Source: Cytophagales bacterium
GTDB taxonomy: Bacteria > Bacteroidota > Bacteroidia > Cytophagales > 172606-1
Reading direction: 5' to 3'
DNA: 64,000 nt
Assembly (NCBI GenBank): GCA_030446715.1
Contig: JAUJMU010000001.1
Coordinates: 1-64,000, forward strand
The notes under the pieces are model-generated. The model did no database searches. It was not told the DNA's origin and saw nothing but the letters and a program-made list of their open reading frames with translations. The translations under genes and the position numbers were made by a program. Numbering within the stretch: position 1 is the first letter of the stretch; each line of letters begins with the position of its first letter. Shown here piece after piece: positions 63,038-64,000 of this stretch.

Positions 63038-64000
63038 TCAATCCCGGCTGAAATTAATCTCGGTGTTATCCCCGATGTTCAGGCTTTGACTCATTCCTTT
63101 GAGGGAAGTATCATTGCCGATGATGGACTGATTCAGAACAGTGCTTTCCAGCTCGGAGAATGAGCCGATAATCGTATTCTGGATGATGGAATACCGGATA
63201 TCGGTATTGTCGCCGATGGCTACGTTGGGGCCGATGATCGAAGCCTGAATCTTGCAGTCAGCACCGATACTCACCGGCGGGATGATGATCGTACCCGGGA
63301 ACTGAGGATAAGAAGTATTTTTGTAGCCGTGCTTGTTGAGCAGGATGGCGTTGGCTTCCAGCAGCGTCTCCTTTTTACCGCAGTCATACCAGCTCAGGAC
63401 CTGCATAGTCCGCATTTTTGCGCCTTGCTCAATCATGTGCATAAGGGCATCAGTCAGGTGATATTCGCCCGAAGCTGATTCGGGTGACTGCATAATGTGC
63501 TCCAGTGAGGAAAACAGCAATGGCACGTCGGCAATCTTGTAAATACCTACCAGCGCCTGGTTTGACTTCGGGATTTTCGGCTTTTCCACCAGCTTTTTGA
63601 TCATTCCCTGGGGCTCTACTTCCGCTACACCAAAAGCCCCCGGCGTGTCTACCTTCTTCACCCCGAGCACCGAATATTCAGAAGCAATAAAAGCGGATAG
63701 ATCTACGGTCACGATGGTGTCACCCAGTACGATCAGCACTTCATTTTCCCCTTTCATCAAAGACCGGGTCAGCCATATGGCGTGTCCGAGTCCATTGCGG
63801 GGTTCCTGCAACACGTACTGTACCCTCAGGTGCGGATACGTCCTGGTTACGTACTTCTCAATTTTATCGCCCAGGTAACCGATTACCAGTATAAGCTCTG
63901 TGAATCCTCCTTCGGCAAGTGAATCAATAATGTGCGCCAGAATGGGCTTGCCTGCTACCGGAACCAGCGCCTTTGGCTGCGTATGGGTGTGCGGACGGAG
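63038..64000 (-). CDS. sugar nucleotidyltransferase with left-handed beta-helix (5' partial)
   Basis: 321 codons are visible and the gene continues beyond the window; the first readable residues are LRPHTHTQPKALVPVAGKPI. The nucleotidyltransferase domain has PHTHTQPKALVPVAGKPILA, ELILVIGYLGDKIEKYV, RNGLGHAIWLTRSLMKGENE and VLIVLGDTIVTVDLSAFI. The C-terminal hexapeptide-type repeats (IIPPVSIGADCKIQASIIGP, NVAIGDNTDIRYSIIQNTII) form a left-handed helix. Closest in pattern to glucose-1-phosphate thymidylyl-/uridylyltransferases or mannose-1-phosphate guanylyltransferases; the exact sugar cannot be fixed. Confidence 0.88.
   Translation of the reverse strand, partial: LRPHTHTQPKALVPVAGKPILAHIIDSLAEGGFTELILVIGYLGDKIEKYVTRTYPHLRVQYVLQEPRNGLGHAIWLTRSLMKGENEVLIVLGDTIVTVDLSAFIASEYSVLGVKKVDTPGAFGVAEVEPQGMIKKLVEKPKIPKSNQALVGIYKIADVPLLFSSLEHIMQSPESASGEYHLTDALMHMIEQGAKMRTMQVLSWYDCGKKETLLEANAILLNKHGYKNTSYPQFPGTIIIPPVSIGADCKIQASIIGPNVAIGDNTDIRYSIIQNTIIGSFSELESTVLNQSIIGNDTSLKGMSQSLNIGDNTEINFSRD

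Overview
The window looks like a chromosomal segment of a Bacteroidota bacterium, most likely of the Cytophagales. The protein families point there: a Bacteroidota-type DnaA, the coaX / outer-membrane protein / lptC / corC gene string, a BatA-type DUF58 locus, KduD with an IclR regulator, DUF3857 and SusC remnants, and both methylmalonyl-CoA mutase subunits. Base composition is moderately GC-rich, with AT-rich intergenic repeats. I saw no tRNA, rRNA or CRISPR array.

Layout. 0-9 kb: a dicarboxylate-type symporter, an IclR regulator facing kduD, a truncated zinc alcohol dehydrogenase fused to the first codons of a SusC receptor gene, a DUF72 protein, bioD with a badly broken bioF, a broken SpoU-type RNA methyltransferase and a GT14 glycosyltransferase. 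9.1-10.4 kb: no intact gene; a decayed IS5-type transposase followed by REP-like and MITE-like hairpins. 10.4-16 kb: typA/bipA, a secreted S9 peptidase, then remnants of a GH97 glucosidase and a DUF3857 protein. 16-24 kb: PAS histidine kinase, TVP38-type membrane protein, L,D-transpeptidase-like protein, and a minus-strand string coaX, barrel protein, lptC, small membrane protein, corC. 24-38.5 kb: prolyl oligopeptidase, outer-membrane protein, lipoprotein, HD hydrolases, pheS, Kef-type antiporter, DUF1573 protein, an ABA4-like pair, and DUF58 with its partner. 38.6-40.3 kb: lpxB and queD. 40.4-51.1 kb: a complete minus-strand chemosensory operon (mcp, cheW, cheY, cheB, cheA, cheC, a GAF/PAS membrane protein, cheR). 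51.5-57.5 kb: acetyltransferase-like proteins, a DUF2383 protein, mutA-mutB. 57.7-64 kb: dnaA, nnr, a lemA-TPM-TPM cluster, and a sugar nucleotidyltransferase cut by the window edge.

Two things stand out. First, the tight gaps between co-directional genes are often filled by long imperfect hairpins whose arms are built from iterated 8-11 nt phrases. One family (F1) has four copies that abut start or stop codons, and it supplies the start codon and first codons of coaX. Two of its copies share a 44-nt core with a single mismatch. Second, many genes carry one-base indels in short homopolymers, including dnaA inside its Walker A motif and cheA in a linker. This argues that a good part of the disruption is sequencing error, although the dense lesions in bioF and the RNA methyltransferase, the point-mutation stops in the IS remnant and the deletion junctions (susC/ADH, DUF3857, GH97, VOC, methyltransferase) could be real decay.
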